Positions 1-8,254 of a stretch of 64,000 bases of DNA are shown one piece after another (positions within the stretch are counted from its first letter, which is position 1; every line of letters begins with the position of its first letter). Where the stretch lies: NCBI GenBank assembly GCA_903938815.1, contig CAJAES010000031.1, forward strand, positions 62,001-126,000. Reading direction: 5' to 3'. The position numbers and the translations under genes are program-made. This DNA comes from an uncultured beta proteobacterium. GTDB taxonomy: Bacteria; Pseudomonadota; Gammaproteobacteria; Burkholderiales; Burkholderiaceae_C. The notes under the pieces were generated by a model, which worked only from the letters and a program-made list of their open reading frames with translations, had not been told where the DNA came from and searched no databases.

Positions 1-249
1 ACCACGCCGCACGCCAAGCCGCACCCCGCGCCGCTGCTGGAAGCGGCACTGCGGATGTCGCTGGCGCCGTCCACCTGCATCTATGTGGGCGACGACCACC
101 GCGACATCGTTGCCGGCCGTGCGGCGGCCATGCCGTCGCTGGCGGCGGGCTGGGGCTACCTCGGCCGCGGCGAGGCCATCGAGGCCTGGGGAGCAGATGC
201 TGTGCTGCCCGTGCCAGATGCCCTCTTGAAATGGCTGGAACTGGCCTAA
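1..249 (+). CDS. gph: HAD-family phosphatase, probably phosphoglycolate phosphatase (C-terminal part)
   Basis: The frame is open from the window edge, so the 5' part is missing; 82 residues remain. They carry HAD motif III (KPHPAPLLEA, with the conserved Lys followed by Pro residues) and motif IV (YVGDDHRDI, the acidic residues that hold Mg2+). Family members such as Gph dephosphorylate 2-phosphoglycolate or similar small phosphoesters in the cytoplasm. The spacing of the two motifs fits the Gph/PgmB group, but the nucleophile motif (DxDxT) lies outside the window, so the substrate is inferred. The gene ends 13 bases before the tmRNA, so the tmRNA promoter must lie within this gene or the two are co-transcribed. 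Confidence 0.8.
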   Translation, partial: TTPHAKPHPAPLLEAALRMSLAPSTCIYVGDDHRDIVAGRAAAMPSLAAGWGYLGRGEAIEAWGADAVLPVPDALLKWLELA

Positions 250-262
250 ACTCGGAGCTACT

Positions 263-638
263 GGGACCGACCTGGCTTCGACGTGGGTGCGGAGTCGGCG
301 CAGGGCATGCCGAGCACCAGTTCGCTCGTAAATCCACTGGAAACAAAGTAACTGCGAACGATACCTCGTACGCCCTCGCCGCTTAAAACCGGTGAGCCTC
401 TCAACGGCAGGCCAATGGGCCGGGTTTGAGGATCGCAAGATCCAATAGCTGAGAGGTCATTCACATTGGCTGGTGCCGTACCGGGTCACTTGGTACGGGA
501 TGAGATCTAGGTGACTGGCGGGAAGACTAGCGTGCTGCTGCGCGAGTCGTTCCGTGAGATCCAAATCAGTCAGCTACGCATGTAGAACTGTCCGGCGATG
601 GCTTGCGGACGGGGGTTCGATTCCCCCCGGTTCCACCA
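263..638 (+). ncRNA. ssrA: transfer-messenger RNA (tmRNA)
   Basis: The 5' end GGGACCG pairs with CGGTTCC next to an encoded CCA at the 3' end, giving the tRNA-like acceptor stem (one G-U pair). A T-arm with GGTTCGATTCC lies just before it. The resume codon GCG at 354 opens a tag frame that reads ANDTSYALAA and stops at TAA 384-386. Tags of the form AND..YALAA are typical of betaproteobacterial tmRNA. The RNA rescues stalled ribosomes with SmpB and marks the product for proteolysis. The ends were set from acceptor pairing. The 376-base length fits a one-piece tmRNA. Confidence 0.95.
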
Positions 639-643
639 TCCAC

Positions 644-676
644 AAGGGCTCGGATGATCTCCGGGCCCTTTCTTTT
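644..676 (+). terminator. Rho-independent terminator of ssrA
   Basis: A 10-bp stem (644-653 with 661-670, one G-U pair) with a 7-base loop is followed by a T-rich run (TCTTTT). It begins six bases after the encoded CCA. From here to the end of the next gene at 826 nothing further is recognisable. Confidence 0.88.
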
Positions 677-825
677 GCTTGCGACTCGCGCCACGCGGGG
701 TCGCGCCCCACCCGCTCAGCGCGCCCGGGGTTACCCAGATACCCGGCGGCCTCGGCCACTTCCCGGGCGAGAGCTATCTCCAACCGCTGTCTTGCCCGTG
801 GGCAGGCGCAGCGCCGGTAAAGCCC

Positions 826-1878
826 TCACACCTGCAGCGGCGCCACCAGGCGGCCGTCGCGCGGCGCAACGCCGCCGCGCCGCCCCGGCACCACGCTGCC
901 ATAGCGCTGCGCGAACACAGGCGGCAGCGGCCGCGCGTCGGCCGGCGCCAGCCACAGCCGCAGCAGATGGCGGCGTCGCTCGGGCTCGGGTGCATCGGTG
1001 AACGCGGTCCGGTCGTGCAGCAGGGCGTGGTTGTTCACGAGCTGGATGTCGCCGCGCTCCAGGCGCATCAGGAAGTGCAGCGTTGGGTCGTCGGTCAGCG
1101 CGTCCAGCAGGTTCAGGGCATCGATGTGCGCCGGGGTCAGGCGCGGTGCATCGGGAAAGCGCTGCGCCGAATCGATGTACTGGCGCTGGTAGATGGCCGA
1201 CAGCAGGCCCTCGTGCCAGTTGAAGACCGGAATGCTGAAGAACGGGGCTTCTCCCGGTGGCACCTCGCCACGGCGGTCGGTGGCCAGCGGTTGCAGCAGC
1301 AGGCGCGCCAGGTGCGGTGCGCGGCGACGCAGGTCGTTCCACAACTGGCCTGACGACACCAGCGCCGAATCGCCGCCCTCGCGCGCCGTCTGCAGGCACA
1401 GCAGGCCGACGATGTCGCAGCTGTCGGTGTGGAAGGTCTGTCGTTCGGCGGTCTGGTAGATGCGCACCCGGGGATCATCGGAACGCAGGCCCAGGTCCTT
1501 GACGTGGCCCAGCACGTGCCCGGCCGCGTTTTGCGAGACCGGGTTGCCGAGGTGCAGGCCCAGGCCGTAGAAGGCGGTGGCCGACAGTCGCAGCGGCCAG
1601 CGGTCGACCGGAAGGCCGCGCAGAAGCGCGAAGCCACGGCCCCGCAGCACCTCCGCGCGGATGCGCGCCAGGCGGGGCGCCAGGGTCGGCAGCAAGAAGG
1701 CATCGGCGCTCAACACGGCGATGTCGGCGTTGCCGCCGGCCAGCGGCGCAGCCGCGGCCTCGATCTCGGCGATGTCTTCGGCCGACAGCGGCTCGATCCA
1801 GTCGCGGCGCGCGGCCATCTCGGGGCCCGCCCACACGGCTGGGCCGGTCTGTTCCGGGGGAAGCTCGTCTTCGATCAT
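826..1878 (-). CDS. TauD/TfdA-family Fe(II)/2-oxoglutarate dioxygenase
   Basis: The 350-residue protein has the facial-triad pattern of TauD-like oxygenases: H150-x-D152 in TFHTDSCD and a distal His at about 304 in RHLLRLWL, whose Arg (about 307) would bind 2-oxoglutarate. NNHALLHDRTAF near 287 is also typical. Such enzymes hydroxylate small organic substrates, splitting 2-oxoglutarate to succinate and CO2. Its own substrate cannot be read from the sequence: taurine, alkyl sulfonates and phenoxyacetates are used by relatives. It stands alone, with the fluoride channel gene 55 bases downstream on the same strand. The ATG at 1878 gives a normal family length. Confidence 0.85.
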   Translation of the reverse strand: MIEDELPPEQTGPAVWAGPEMAARRDWIEPLSAEDIAEIEAAAAPLAGGNADIAVLSADAFLLPTLAPRLARIRAEVLRGRGFALLRGLPVDRWPLRLSATAFYGLGLHLGNPVSQNAAGHVLGHVKDLGLRSDDPRVRIYQTAERQTFHTDSCDIVGLLCLQTAREGGDSALVSSGQLWNDLRRRAPHLARLLLQPLATDRRGEVPPGEAPFFSIPVFNWHEGLLSAIYQRQYIDSAQRFPDAPRLTPAHIDALNLLDALTDDPTLHFLMRLERGDIQLVNNHALLHDRTAFTDAPEPERRRHLLRLWLAPADARPLPPVFAQRYGSVVPGRRGGVAPRDGRLVAPLQV

Positions 1879-1933
1879 CGGCCGAATATAGACTGCGGCC
1901 CAAGGCTGGCAATGCCCTGCCGCGGCCGTCGGA

Positions 1934-2320
1934 TCAGGCGCCGCGCCGGATCGCCTCGACCGTCGCGAAGCCTGCCAGCGTCAGCAGCAGCGAGCCGCCC
2001 AGGTGCAGCGCCATCGCGCCGCCGGCCAGCATCAGCCGGCCCTGCTGCAGCAGCAGCGCAACCTCGCCCGAGAAGGCCGAGAAGGTGGTCAGCCCGCCCA
2101 GGAAGCCGGTGACGATGAAGAGCCGCCACGCGGCGCCCCACTCGGGGTGGGCGGTGAGCACAGGCAGCGCCAGGCCGACGAGGTAGCCGCCGATCAGGTT
2201 GGCCGCCAGCGTGCCCGGCGGCACGGCCGGGAACAGGCCGTTCAGCGCCAGGCCGAGGCCCCAGCGGGACAGCGCGCCGAGTGCGGCGCCGACAGAGATG
2301 GCGAGGATGGTCAGGCCCAT
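1934..2320 (-). CDS. crcB: CrcB/FluC fluoride channel
   Basis: This is a 128-residue protein with four hydrophobic segments. It carries the Fluc signatures NLIGGYLVG (Asn and Gly in the pore helix) and [15 protein letters not shown], whose TTFS belongs to the phenylalanine-lined fluoride path. The protein forms dual-topology dimers in the inner membrane and lets cytoplasmic fluoride out. Its length and motifs match the family. It starts only 13 bases after the diguanylate cyclase gene on the same strand, and no fluoride riboswitch-like leader fits in that gap, so it is probably read through from upstream. Confidence 0.93.
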   Translation of the reverse strand: MGLTILAISVGAALGALSRWGLGLALNGLFPAVPPGTLAANLIGGYLVGLALPVLTAHPEWGAAWRLFIVTGFLGGLTTFSAFSGEVALLLQQGRLMLAGGAMALHLGGSLLLTLAGFATVEAIRRGA

Positions 2321-2333
2321 GGCCTGGGTTGTA

Positions 2334-3479
2334 TCAGAGCGGGGTCAGGCCCAGGCGCTGGCTCTCCGAGAACACGGGCCGCTCTTCGTCGCCCTGCGCC
2401 GACACCGCGCGTGAACGGCCCTGCCGCTTGGCCTCGTACAAGGCCTGGTCGGCGCGCCGCATGGCGTCGTCCACCGACTCGTCGGGCAGCACCAGCACCA
2501 GCCCGAAGCTCAGCGTCAGGACCGGCAGGCGGTGTTCGGGAGATTGCGTCTGCAACTGCCGCACGATGCGTTCGGCCACGCCGATGGCCTGCTGCAGCGA
2601 GGCGCCATCGAGCAGCAGCGCGAATTCGTCGCCGCCCAGTCGGCCCGCCAGGTCGTTGGCGCGCAGCGCGTCCTGCATGCAGCGGCCCACCAGCCTCAGC
2701 GCACGGTCGCCCGCCGGGTGGCCCAGCTTGTCATTGAGCAGCTTGAAGTGGTCGATGTCGAACACCAGCAGCACCGGGGGCGAATCGCCGGGGTCGCGCA
2801 GCACGCGGGTCGCGAGTTCGTGGAAGCGGCGCCGGTTCGGCACGCTGGTGAGCGAATCTGTGTTGGCCAGGATGCGCAGCCGGCGCCGGGAATCGCGCAG
2901 TTCGCGTTCGGTGCGCTCGTTCATCATCGTCAGCGTGCCGAATGCAGCCACCAGCAGCGCCAGGCCCGCGCCCATGGCCTGGACGATGACGGGCGCGTTG
3001 TTGTCGGCCCAGGGCGCGAGGGACGGCGGCAGTGCCGCCAGCGCGATGACGGCGCCCGTCAGGCGCAGCACGCCGGCGTCCTCGGGCGTCCTGGCGCTCC
3101 ACATCAGGGTCGCCACGTACAGGTGCACGCCCAGGATGGCGGGGCCGGGCAGCCAGAATGACGCAACGATGGCCGAGGCCAGCACCATCCAGTCGGCGCG
3201 CTCGCTGCCGGGCAGGCCCAGGCGGGCGTGGAAGTGGCGCAGTCCCAGCAGCAGGAACGGCGCCCAGGACAGCAGCAGCGCCTGCACGGTCGCTGCACCC
3301 CACAGGTTGCCGGCCGCCCACGGCGCCATGAACAGGCCCAGCCCGCCCAGCGCCAGCGCCACGACCCACCACTGCCAGCCGCGGTAGCTGCGTTGCCGAC
3401 GCCCCGCCCGCGCCACGGCCAGCGCCGCGACCGCCAGACCACCGGCTGCCATGGAAAGTGTGCCGAGCTGTGGGTCCAT
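2334..3479 (-). CDS. membrane-bound GGDEF diguanylate cyclase
   Basis: The N-terminal half (about residues 5-190) is a run of hydrophobic segments, probably six membrane spans. A GGDEF domain follows, with an intact active site GRLGGDEF near residue 280. RAND lies five residues before it and fits the RxxD product-inhibition I-site. The protein should make cyclic-di-GMP from GTP under feedback control; the membrane part is the presumed sensor. The ATG at 3479 was preferred over an upstream TTG because the hydrophobic region starts directly after it. Neither start has a strong ribosome site. It is divergent from the AIM24-like gene. Confidence 0.85.
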   Translation of the reverse strand: MDPQLGTLSMAAGGLAVAALAVARAGRRQRSYRGWQWWVVALALGGLGLFMAPWAAGNLWGAATVQALLLSWAPFLLLGLRHFHARLGLPGSERADWMVLASAIVASFWLPGPAILGVHLYVATLMWSARTPEDAGVLRLTGAVIALAALPPSLAPWADNNAPVIVQAMGAGLALLVAAFGTLTMMNERTERELRDSRRRLRILANTDSLTSVPNRRRFHELATRVLRDPGDSPPVLLVFDIDHFKLLNDKLGHPAGDRALRLVGRCMQDALRANDLAGRLGGDEFALLLDGASLQQAIGVAERIVRQLQTQSPEHRLPVLTLSFGLVLVLPDESVDDAMRRADQALYEAKRQGRSRAVSAQGDEERPVFSESQRLGLTPL

Positions 3480-3593
3480 GATGCTGCTGATTCTGGGTCT
3501 GTCGCGGCTGCAGGGCTGCAACGGGTTGCTACCGAGGGCTTACCCTTCGGTACCATGAGCGCCATCGCGCGACACAGCAGACAGGAGAGCAGC

Positions 3594-4409
3594 GTGGCAA
3601 TGGACGTGGTGGATTACGAGATCAAGGGCTCGGAGATGCAGTTCGTCGAGGTCGAGCTCGACCCCGGCGAAGCGGCCGTGGGCGAGGCCGGCAGCATGAT
3701 GTACATGGATGCCGGCATCGGCTTGGACACCGTCTTCGGCGACGGCTCGGCGCAGCAGGGCGGCTTCTTCGGCAAGCTGCTCGGGGCCGGCAAGCGGCTG
3801 GTGACCGGTGAATCTCTTTTCACGACTGTTTACACGAACAACTCGCGCCAGAAGCAGCGCGTGGCCTTCGCGGCGCCGTTCCCCGGCAAGATCCTCGCGA
3901 TGGACCTGCGCCAGCTCGGCGGCATGCTCATCTGCCAGAAGGATTCGTTCCTGTGCGCGGCGCGCGGCGTCTCGCTGGGCATCCAGCTGCAGCAGAAGCT
4001 GGGCGTGGGCTTCTTCGGCGGTGAGGGCTTCATCATGCAGAAGCTCGAGGGCGACGGCCTGGCCTTCGTGCACGCTGGTGGCACCATCCTCAAGCGCGAG
4101 CTGCAGCCGGGGCAGACGCTGCTGGTGGACACCGGCTGTGTCATGGCCTACACGCCGAACGTCAACTTCGAGATCCAGTACGTTGGCAAGATCAAGACGG
4201 CGCTCTTCGGTGGCGAAGGCCTGTTCTTCGCCAAGATGACCGGCCCGGGCACGGTGTGGCTGCAGAGCCTGCCGTTCTCGCGTCTGGCTTCGCGCGTGTT
4301 CGCGGCGGCCCCGCAGACCGGCGGCGGCGGCAAGGGCGAAGGCTCGCTGCTCGGCGGCTTCGGCGCCGGCGGGCTGCTGGGCGGCGTGCTTGGCGGCGAC
4401 GACGAATGA
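3594..4409 (+). CDS. AIM24/TIGR00266-family protein
   Basis: The 271-residue protein of the AIM24 beta-sandwich family is recognised from [12 protein letters not shown] near the N-terminus and from repeated [19 protein letters not shown] and [11 protein letters not shown] segments. The C-terminus is a glycine-rich tail (about 30 residues). The biochemical role of bacterial members is unknown. The GTG at 3594 lies six bases after AGGAG (3583-3587) and is favoured over the ATG at 3600, which would be 12 bases away. The upstream gap (3480-3593) contains a hairpin, TACCGA..TCGGTA with an internal GGG/CCC, around 3529-3552. The EI24 and CinA-like genes follow closely and may form one transcript. 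Confidence 0.82.
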   Translation: MAMDVVDYEIKGSEMQFVEVELDPGEAAVGEAGSMMYMDAGIGLDTVFGDGSAQQGGFFGKLLGAGKRLVTGESLFTTVYTNNSRQKQRVAFAAPFPGKILAMDLRQLGGMLICQKDSFLCAARGVSLGIQLQQKLGVGFFGGEGFIMQKLEGDGLAFVHAGGTILKRELQPGQTLLVDTGCVMAYTPNVNFEIQYVGKIKTALFGGEGLFFAKMTGPGTVWLQSLPFSRLASRVFAAAPQTGGGGKGEGSLLGGFGAGGLLGGVLGGDDE

Positions 4410-4434
4410 CACTGCCTGCGGCGCAGCCCGCCCG

Positions 4435-5292
4435 ATGAGCGGCCTGTTCGACGCCTTCTGGCGCGCGGCGGCCTACTGCCTGCACCCGCGCGTGATGCTG
4501 CTGTCGCTGGCGCCCGTGCTGCTCGCGGGCGGCGCGGTGCTGGGCCTGGGCTGGTGGTTCTGGGGCGACGCCGTGGACGGCGTGCAGACGGCTCTTTCGC
4601 ACTGGACGCTCAGCGATGCCGTGCTGCGCTGGCTCGAGTCGATGGGCGCCGACGGCCTGCGCGCCATCGTGGCGCCCTTGATCATCGTCATCTTCGCGGT
4701 GCCCATGGTCGTGATGCTGTCGCTGCTGCTGGTGGCGCTTCTGATGACGCCGGCCATCGTGTCGCTGGTGGCGAGCCGCCGGTTCCCCGGCCTTGAAATG
4801 CGCCGCGGGGCCTCGGGCTGGCAGGCTGCGGCATGGTCGATCGCGGTCTCGGTGGTGGCGGTGTTGCTGCTGACGCTGAGCCTGCCGCTGTGGCTGCTGC
4901 CGCCACTCGGGCTGGTGCTGCCGCCGCTGATCTGGGGCTGGGCCGGCGGGCGCATCTTCGCGTTCGACGCACTCGCCGACCACGCCGACGCACAGGAACG
5001 CCGCGCGCTGCTCAAGGCTCACCGCGGCCCGCTGCTCGCGATGGGCGTCATCAGCGGCTTCATGGGCGCCGTGTCCTCGCTGGTGTGGGCGCTCGGCATG
5101 TTCGCGCTGATCTTCGCGCCGCTGATCCTCCTCGTCTCCGTCTGGCTCTACACGCTGGTCTTCGCGTTCGCGTCGGCCTGGTTCGCCCACTACATGCTCG
5201 CAGCGCTGCAGGCGCTGCGCGCGGTTCCCGAGGCGCCTGTCCTCGACCTCTCACCCGCGCCGCCCCCGGCGCCTCTGCTGCCCACGCCATGA
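4435..5292 (+). CDS. EI24-domain integral membrane protein
   Basis: This 285-residue protein is mostly hydrophobic, with about six predicted membrane segments; the first two flank WWFWGDAVDG. The composition and the C-terminal block of charged and hydrophobic segments fit the EI24 family (Pfam EI24), which also contains the sulfate permease CysZ. A transport role is possible but not shown here. The ATG at 4435 begins 25 bases after the AIM24-like gene. The stop overlaps the next start by four bases (ATGA at 5289), so translation of the CinA-like protein is probably coupled to it. Confidence 0.72.
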   Translation: MSGLFDAFWRAAAYCLHPRVMLLSLAPVLLAGGAVLGLGWWFWGDAVDGVQTALSHWTLSDAVLRWLESMGADGLRAIVAPLIIVIFAVPMVVMLSLLLVALLMTPAIVSLVASRRFPGLEMRRGASGWQAAAWSIAVSVVAVLLLTLSLPLWLLPPLGLVLPPLIWGWAGGRIFAFDALADHADAQERRALLKAHRGPLLAMGVISGFMGAVSSLVWALGMFALIFAPLILLVSVWLYTLVFAFASAWFAHYMLAALQALRAVPEAPVLDLSPAPPPAPLLPTP

Positions 5293-6083
5293 ACATCGGC
5301 CTCATCATCGTCGGCGACGAAATCCTCTCCGGCCGCCGCCAGGACAAGCACCTGGCCAAGGTCATCGAACTGCTGTCGGCGCGGGGCATGCAGCTGGCCT
5401 GGGCGCGGTACGTGGGCGACGACCGCCCGCTCATCACCGAGGCCCTGCGCCACGCCTTCGCCAGCGGCGACCTGGTCTTCAGCTGCGGTGGCATCGGCGC
5501 CACGCCAGACGACCACACGCGCCAGTGCGCGGCTGCCGCGCTCGGCCGCGAGCTGAGCCTGCACCCCGAGGCCCGGGCGCTCATCGTCGACCGCATGCGC
5601 GATGTCGCGGCAGAGCAGGGCGTGGCCTTCGAGCCCGACCGCGCGGACAACGTGCACCGGCTCAACATGGGCATGTTCCCGCAGGGCGCGGCCATCATCG
5701 CCAACCCGTACAACAAGATTCCGGGCTTCAGCGTCGACCACGTGCACTTCGTGCCGGGGTTCCCGGTCATGGCCTGGCCGATGATCGAATCCCTGCTCGA
5801 CGGGCCCTACGCCCGCCTTCACGGCGGCCAGCGCCAGGTGGAGCGCTCGGTGATCGTCTTCGGCGCGATGGAGGCGACCCTGACCCCGCTGATGGAAGCC
5901 GTGGAGGCCCGCTATCCCGAGGTGCGGGTCTTCAGCCTGCCGAGCGTCGACCACCCGACCTGGGGCCGGCACATCGACCTGGGTGTCAAGGGCGCGCCCG
6001 ACACCCTGGACGCGCCCTTCGAGATGCTGCGGGCAGGCCTGCTGGCCGCCGGCGCGCAGCTTGGCCCCGAAATGGTGCGCTGA
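5289..6083 (+). CDS. CinA-N/MoaB-fold (molybdopterin-binding-like) protein
   Basis: The 264-residue protein begins with the MoCF_biosynth fold: IIVGDEILSGRRQDKH, then SCGGIGATPDDHT, the equivalent of the GG.G.T.DD loop of MogA and CinA. PGFPVMAWPM is the matching segment later in CinA. The deamidase domain of full-length CinA is absent. Members are labelled competence/damage-inducible protein A or molybdopterin-binding protein. In CinA this domain acts as an ADP-ribose pyrophosphatase, but activity here is unproven. The start overlaps the EI24 stop (ATGA). The stop codon lies in the loop of a hairpin that also contains NtrC-like half-sites of the glnA promoter. Confidence 0.8.
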   Translation: MNIGLIIVGDEILSGRRQDKHLAKVIELLSARGMQLAWARYVGDDRPLITEALRHAFASGDLVFSCGGIGATPDDHTRQCAAAALGRELSLHPEARALIVDRMRDVAAEQGVAFEPDRADNVHRLNMGMFPQGAAIIANPYNKIPGFSVDHVHFVPGFPVMAWPMIESLLDGPYARLHGGQRQVERSVIVFGAMEATLTPLMEAVEARYPEVRVFSLPSVDHPTWGRHIDLGVKGAPDTLDAPFEMLRAGLLAAGAQLGPEMVR

Positions 6084-6123
6084 ATCGCACCATAGTGAGG
6101 CATACCCAAATTTCCATGGTGCA
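6072..6123 (+). promoter_or_regulatory. candidate NtrC-binding half-sites upstream of glnA
   Basis: Three copies of the NtrC half-site TGGTGC/GCACCA occur: TGGTGCG (6073-6079), CGCACCA (6086-6092) and TGGTGCA (6117-6123). CGCACCATAGTGAGGCA (6086-6102) matches the NtrC consensus TGCACCA-N3-TGGTGCA at 11 of 14 fixed positions. The first two halves also form a perfect 8-bp hairpin around the upstream stop codon. The sites lie about 50-100 bases before the predicted start of transcription, where NtrC enhancers act. glnL and glnG are encoded downstream. Binding is inferred. Confidence 0.5.
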
Positions 6124-6150
6124 CTGAAGCTGACAGGCCGGCCCGATTCT

Positions 6151-6166
6151 GGGCATGGTTTCTGCT
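6151..6166 (+). promoter_or_regulatory. candidate sigma-54 promoter of glnA
   Basis: GGGCATGGTTTCTGCT aligns with TGGCACG-N4-TTGCW. The invariant GG (6152-6153) and GC (6164-6165) are present at the required 10-base spacing, with three mismatches elsewhere. Transcription would begin near 6176, giving a leader of about 45 bases. A sigma-54/NtrC-driven glnA is the rule in proteobacteria. Confidence 0.6.
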
Positions 6167-6220
6167 AGATTCTTCAGGATCCGTTTTTACGCTCAACCAC
6201 GCCCCCGCTAGGAGAACCAG

Positions 6221-7636
6221 ATGGCGAAGACAGTTGCCGATGTGATGAAGATGGTGAAAGAGAACGAAATCAAGTTCGTTGATTTCCGCTTCACCGACAC
6301 CCGCGGCAAGGAACAGCACGTCACGGTGCCGGTCTCGGCCTTTGACGAAGAGAAATTCACCGGTGGCCACGCCTTCGACGGCTCGTCGATCGCTGGCTGG
6401 AAGGGCATCGAAGCCTCGGACATGCAGCTCATGCCCGACCCGAACACGGCCAACATCGACCCGTTCTTCGAAGAGCCCACGCTGCTGCTGACCTGCGACG
6501 TCATCGACCCCGCCGACGGCAAGGCCTACGAGCGCGACCCGCGTTCGCTGGCCAAGCGCGCCGAGGCCTACATGAAGAGCACCGGCCTCGGCGACACCGC
6601 CTTCTTCGGCCCGGAACCCGAGTTCTTCGTGTTCGACGGCGTGCGCTGGGGCAACGACATGTCCGGCTGCTTCTCGAAGATCGAATCCGAGGAAGCCGCC
6701 TGGAACACGGGCAAGGAATTCGAAGGCGGCAACCTGGGCTTCCGCCCCGCCGTCAAGGGTGGCTACTTCCCCGTGCCCCCGGTCGACAGCTTCCAGGACA
6801 TGCGCTCCGAGATGTGCCTGCTGCTCGAGCAGGTCGGCATCCCGGTCGAGGTGCACCACCACGAGGTGGCCACCGCCGGCCAGATGGAAATCGGCACGAA
6901 GTTCAGCACGCTGCTGCAGCGCGCCGACTGGGTTCAGCTCCAGAAGTACATCATCCACAACGTGGCCCACGCCTACGGCAAGACCGCCACGTTCATGCCC
7001 AAGCCCATCGTCGGCGACAACGGCAGCGGCATGCACGTTCACCAGAGCGTGTGGAAGGACGGCAAGAACCTGTTCGCCGGTGACGGCTACGCCGGCCTGA
7101 GCGATTTCGCCCTGTACTACATCGGCGGCATCATCAAGCATGCGCGCGCGCTGAACGCCATCACGAACCCGGGCACCAACAGCTACAAGCGCCTGGTGCC
7201 GGGCTTCGAGGCGCCGGTGAAGCTGGCCTACTCGGCCAAGAACCGCTCGGCCTCGATCCGCATCCCGTACGTGGCGAACCCCAAGGGCCGCCGCGTCGAG
7301 GCGCGCTTCCCCGATCCCCTGATGAACCCGTACCTGGGCTTCTCGGCGCTGCTGATGGCCGGCCTGGACGGCGTGGAAAACAAGATCCACCCGGGCGAAG
7401 CCGCCACGAAGGACCTGTACCACCTGCCGCCCGAAGAAGACGCGAAGATCCCGACCGTGTGCCACAGCCTCGACCAGGCGCTGGAGTACCTGGACAAGGA
7501 CCGCGCGTTCCTGACCAAGGGTGGCGTGTTCACCGACTCCTACCTCGACGCCTACATCGACCTGAAGATGCAGGAAGTCACGCGCTTCCGGATGGCCACC
7601 CATCCGATCGAGTTCGACATGTACTACATGCTGTAA
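6221..7636 (+). CDS. glnA: glutamine synthetase type I
   Basis: The 471-residue dodecameric-type synthetase makes glutamine from glutamate, ammonia and ATP in the cytoplasm. Landmarks include DGSSIAGW (about 53-60), the metal/ATP block [19 protein letters not shown], the [13 protein letters not shown] loop, and the adenylylation loop with [10 protein letters not shown] near residue 400. The Tyr there is the AMP acceptor, so adenylylation control by GlnE is likely. GGAG (6211-6214) lies six bases before the ATG. The gene leads the nitrogen block and has its own terminator, so the downstream genes probably depend on read-through or a second promoter. Confidence 0.98.
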   Translation: MAKTVADVMKMVKENEIKFVDFRFTDTRGKEQHVTVPVSAFDEEKFTGGHAFDGSSIAGWKGIEASDMQLMPDPNTANIDPFFEEPTLLLTCDVIDPADGKAYERDPRSLAKRAEAYMKSTGLGDTAFFGPEPEFFVFDGVRWGNDMSGCFSKIESEEAAWNTGKEFEGGNLGFRPAVKGGYFPVPPVDSFQDMRSEMCLLLEQVGIPVEVHHHEVATAGQMEIGTKFSTLLQRADWVQLQKYIIHNVAHAYGKTATFMPKPIVGDNGSGMHVHQSVWKDGKNLFAGDGYAGLSDFALYYIGGIIKHARALNAITNPGTNSYKRLVPGFEAPVKLAYSAKNRSASIRIPYVANPKGRRVEARFPDPLMNPYLGFSALLMAGLDGVENKIHPGEAATKDLYHLPPEEDAKIPTVCHSLDQALEYLDKDRAFLTKGGVFTDSYLDAYIDLKMQEVTRFRMATHPIEFDMYYML

Positions 7637-7656
7637 AGCCCGTCTTTTCGGCAGAT

Positions 7657-7692
7657 GCAGGGGGGCGGGCGACCGTCCCCCTGCTTGTTTTT
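7657..7692 (+). terminator. Rho-independent terminator after glnA
   Basis: An 8-bp stem GCAGGGGG/CCCCCTGC (7657-7664 with 7677-7684) with a 12-base loop is followed by TTGTTTTT. It begins 20 bases after the glnA stop. It would separate the abundant glnA message from the lower-level regulatory genes behind it. Confidence 0.88.
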
Positions 7693-7729
7693 GGGGCCAC
7701 AATCCCGCCATGCGAACCCCCGTGGAGTC

Positions 7730-8254
7730 ATGCAGATGAGGTTTTCGGCGATCGTTCTCTGCAGTCTCGTCGCGGCCACCGCAACCCCGGCCCAGGCGCA
7801 GGCCCAGTCGGCGAGCGTCGTCTACCGCTGCCCCGGCAACGTCTACACCAGCGACCGCGAGCTCTCTGCCGCGCAGGCCGAGCAGCGCGGCTGCCGCGTC
7901 ATCGAAGGCGCACCCATCACCATCGTGCAGGGCACCAAGCCCCGGCCGCCGGCGTCGGTGCCGGCCGCTGCGGCGCCGCCCGCCGCCCGCTCGTCCGAGG
8001 CCCGCATCGACCCCAGCACCCAGCGCGCGCGCGACACCGACGCCCGCCGCATCCTGAACGACGAACTGCGCCGCGAGGAAGAACGCCTGGCCGAACTGAA
8101 GCGCGAGTTCAACAACGGCGAGCCCGAGCGCCGCGGCGACGAGCGCAACTACCAGCGCTACCTCGACCGCGTGGCCGAGATGAAAGCCGGCATCGCGCGC
8201 AAGGAAGCCGACATCGCGGCCCTCAAGCGCGAGCTCGCCAAGCTGCCCTCGTGA
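7730..8254 (+). CDS. secreted coiled-coil protein of unknown function (glnA-glnL intergenic gene)
   Basis: The protein is about 174 residues long. A signal peptide (MRFSAIVLCSLVAATATPAQAQA) precedes a short segment with two Cys (YRCPGNVYTS and RGCRVIEG), resembling the DUF4124-type N-terminal module. An Ala/Pro linker and a long charged helix, EEERLAELKREF onward, are likely to form a coiled coil. Function is unknown; it should be periplasmic. A second ATG at 7736 has better spacing from GGAG (7724-7727) and may be the true start. Its stop overlaps the glnL GTG (GTGA at 8251), so it is probably made together with the nitrogen sensor. Confidence 0.75.
   Translation: MQMRFSAIVLCSLVAATATPAQAQAQSASVVYRCPGNVYTSDRELSAAQAEQRGCRVIEGAPITIVQGTKPRPPASVPAAAAPPAARSSEARIDPSTQRARDTDARRILNDELRREEERLAELKREFNNGEPERRGDERNYQRYLDRVAEMKAGIARKEADIAALKRELAKLPS

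Noticed and set aside
601..638. A tRNA gene suggested by GGTTCGATTCC and CCA
   Set aside because: It is the T-arm and acceptor end of the tmRNA; no anticodon arm precedes it.
2321..2333. Fluoride riboswitch before crcB
   Set aside because: Only 13 bases separate crcB from the preceding gene, too short for the aptamer.
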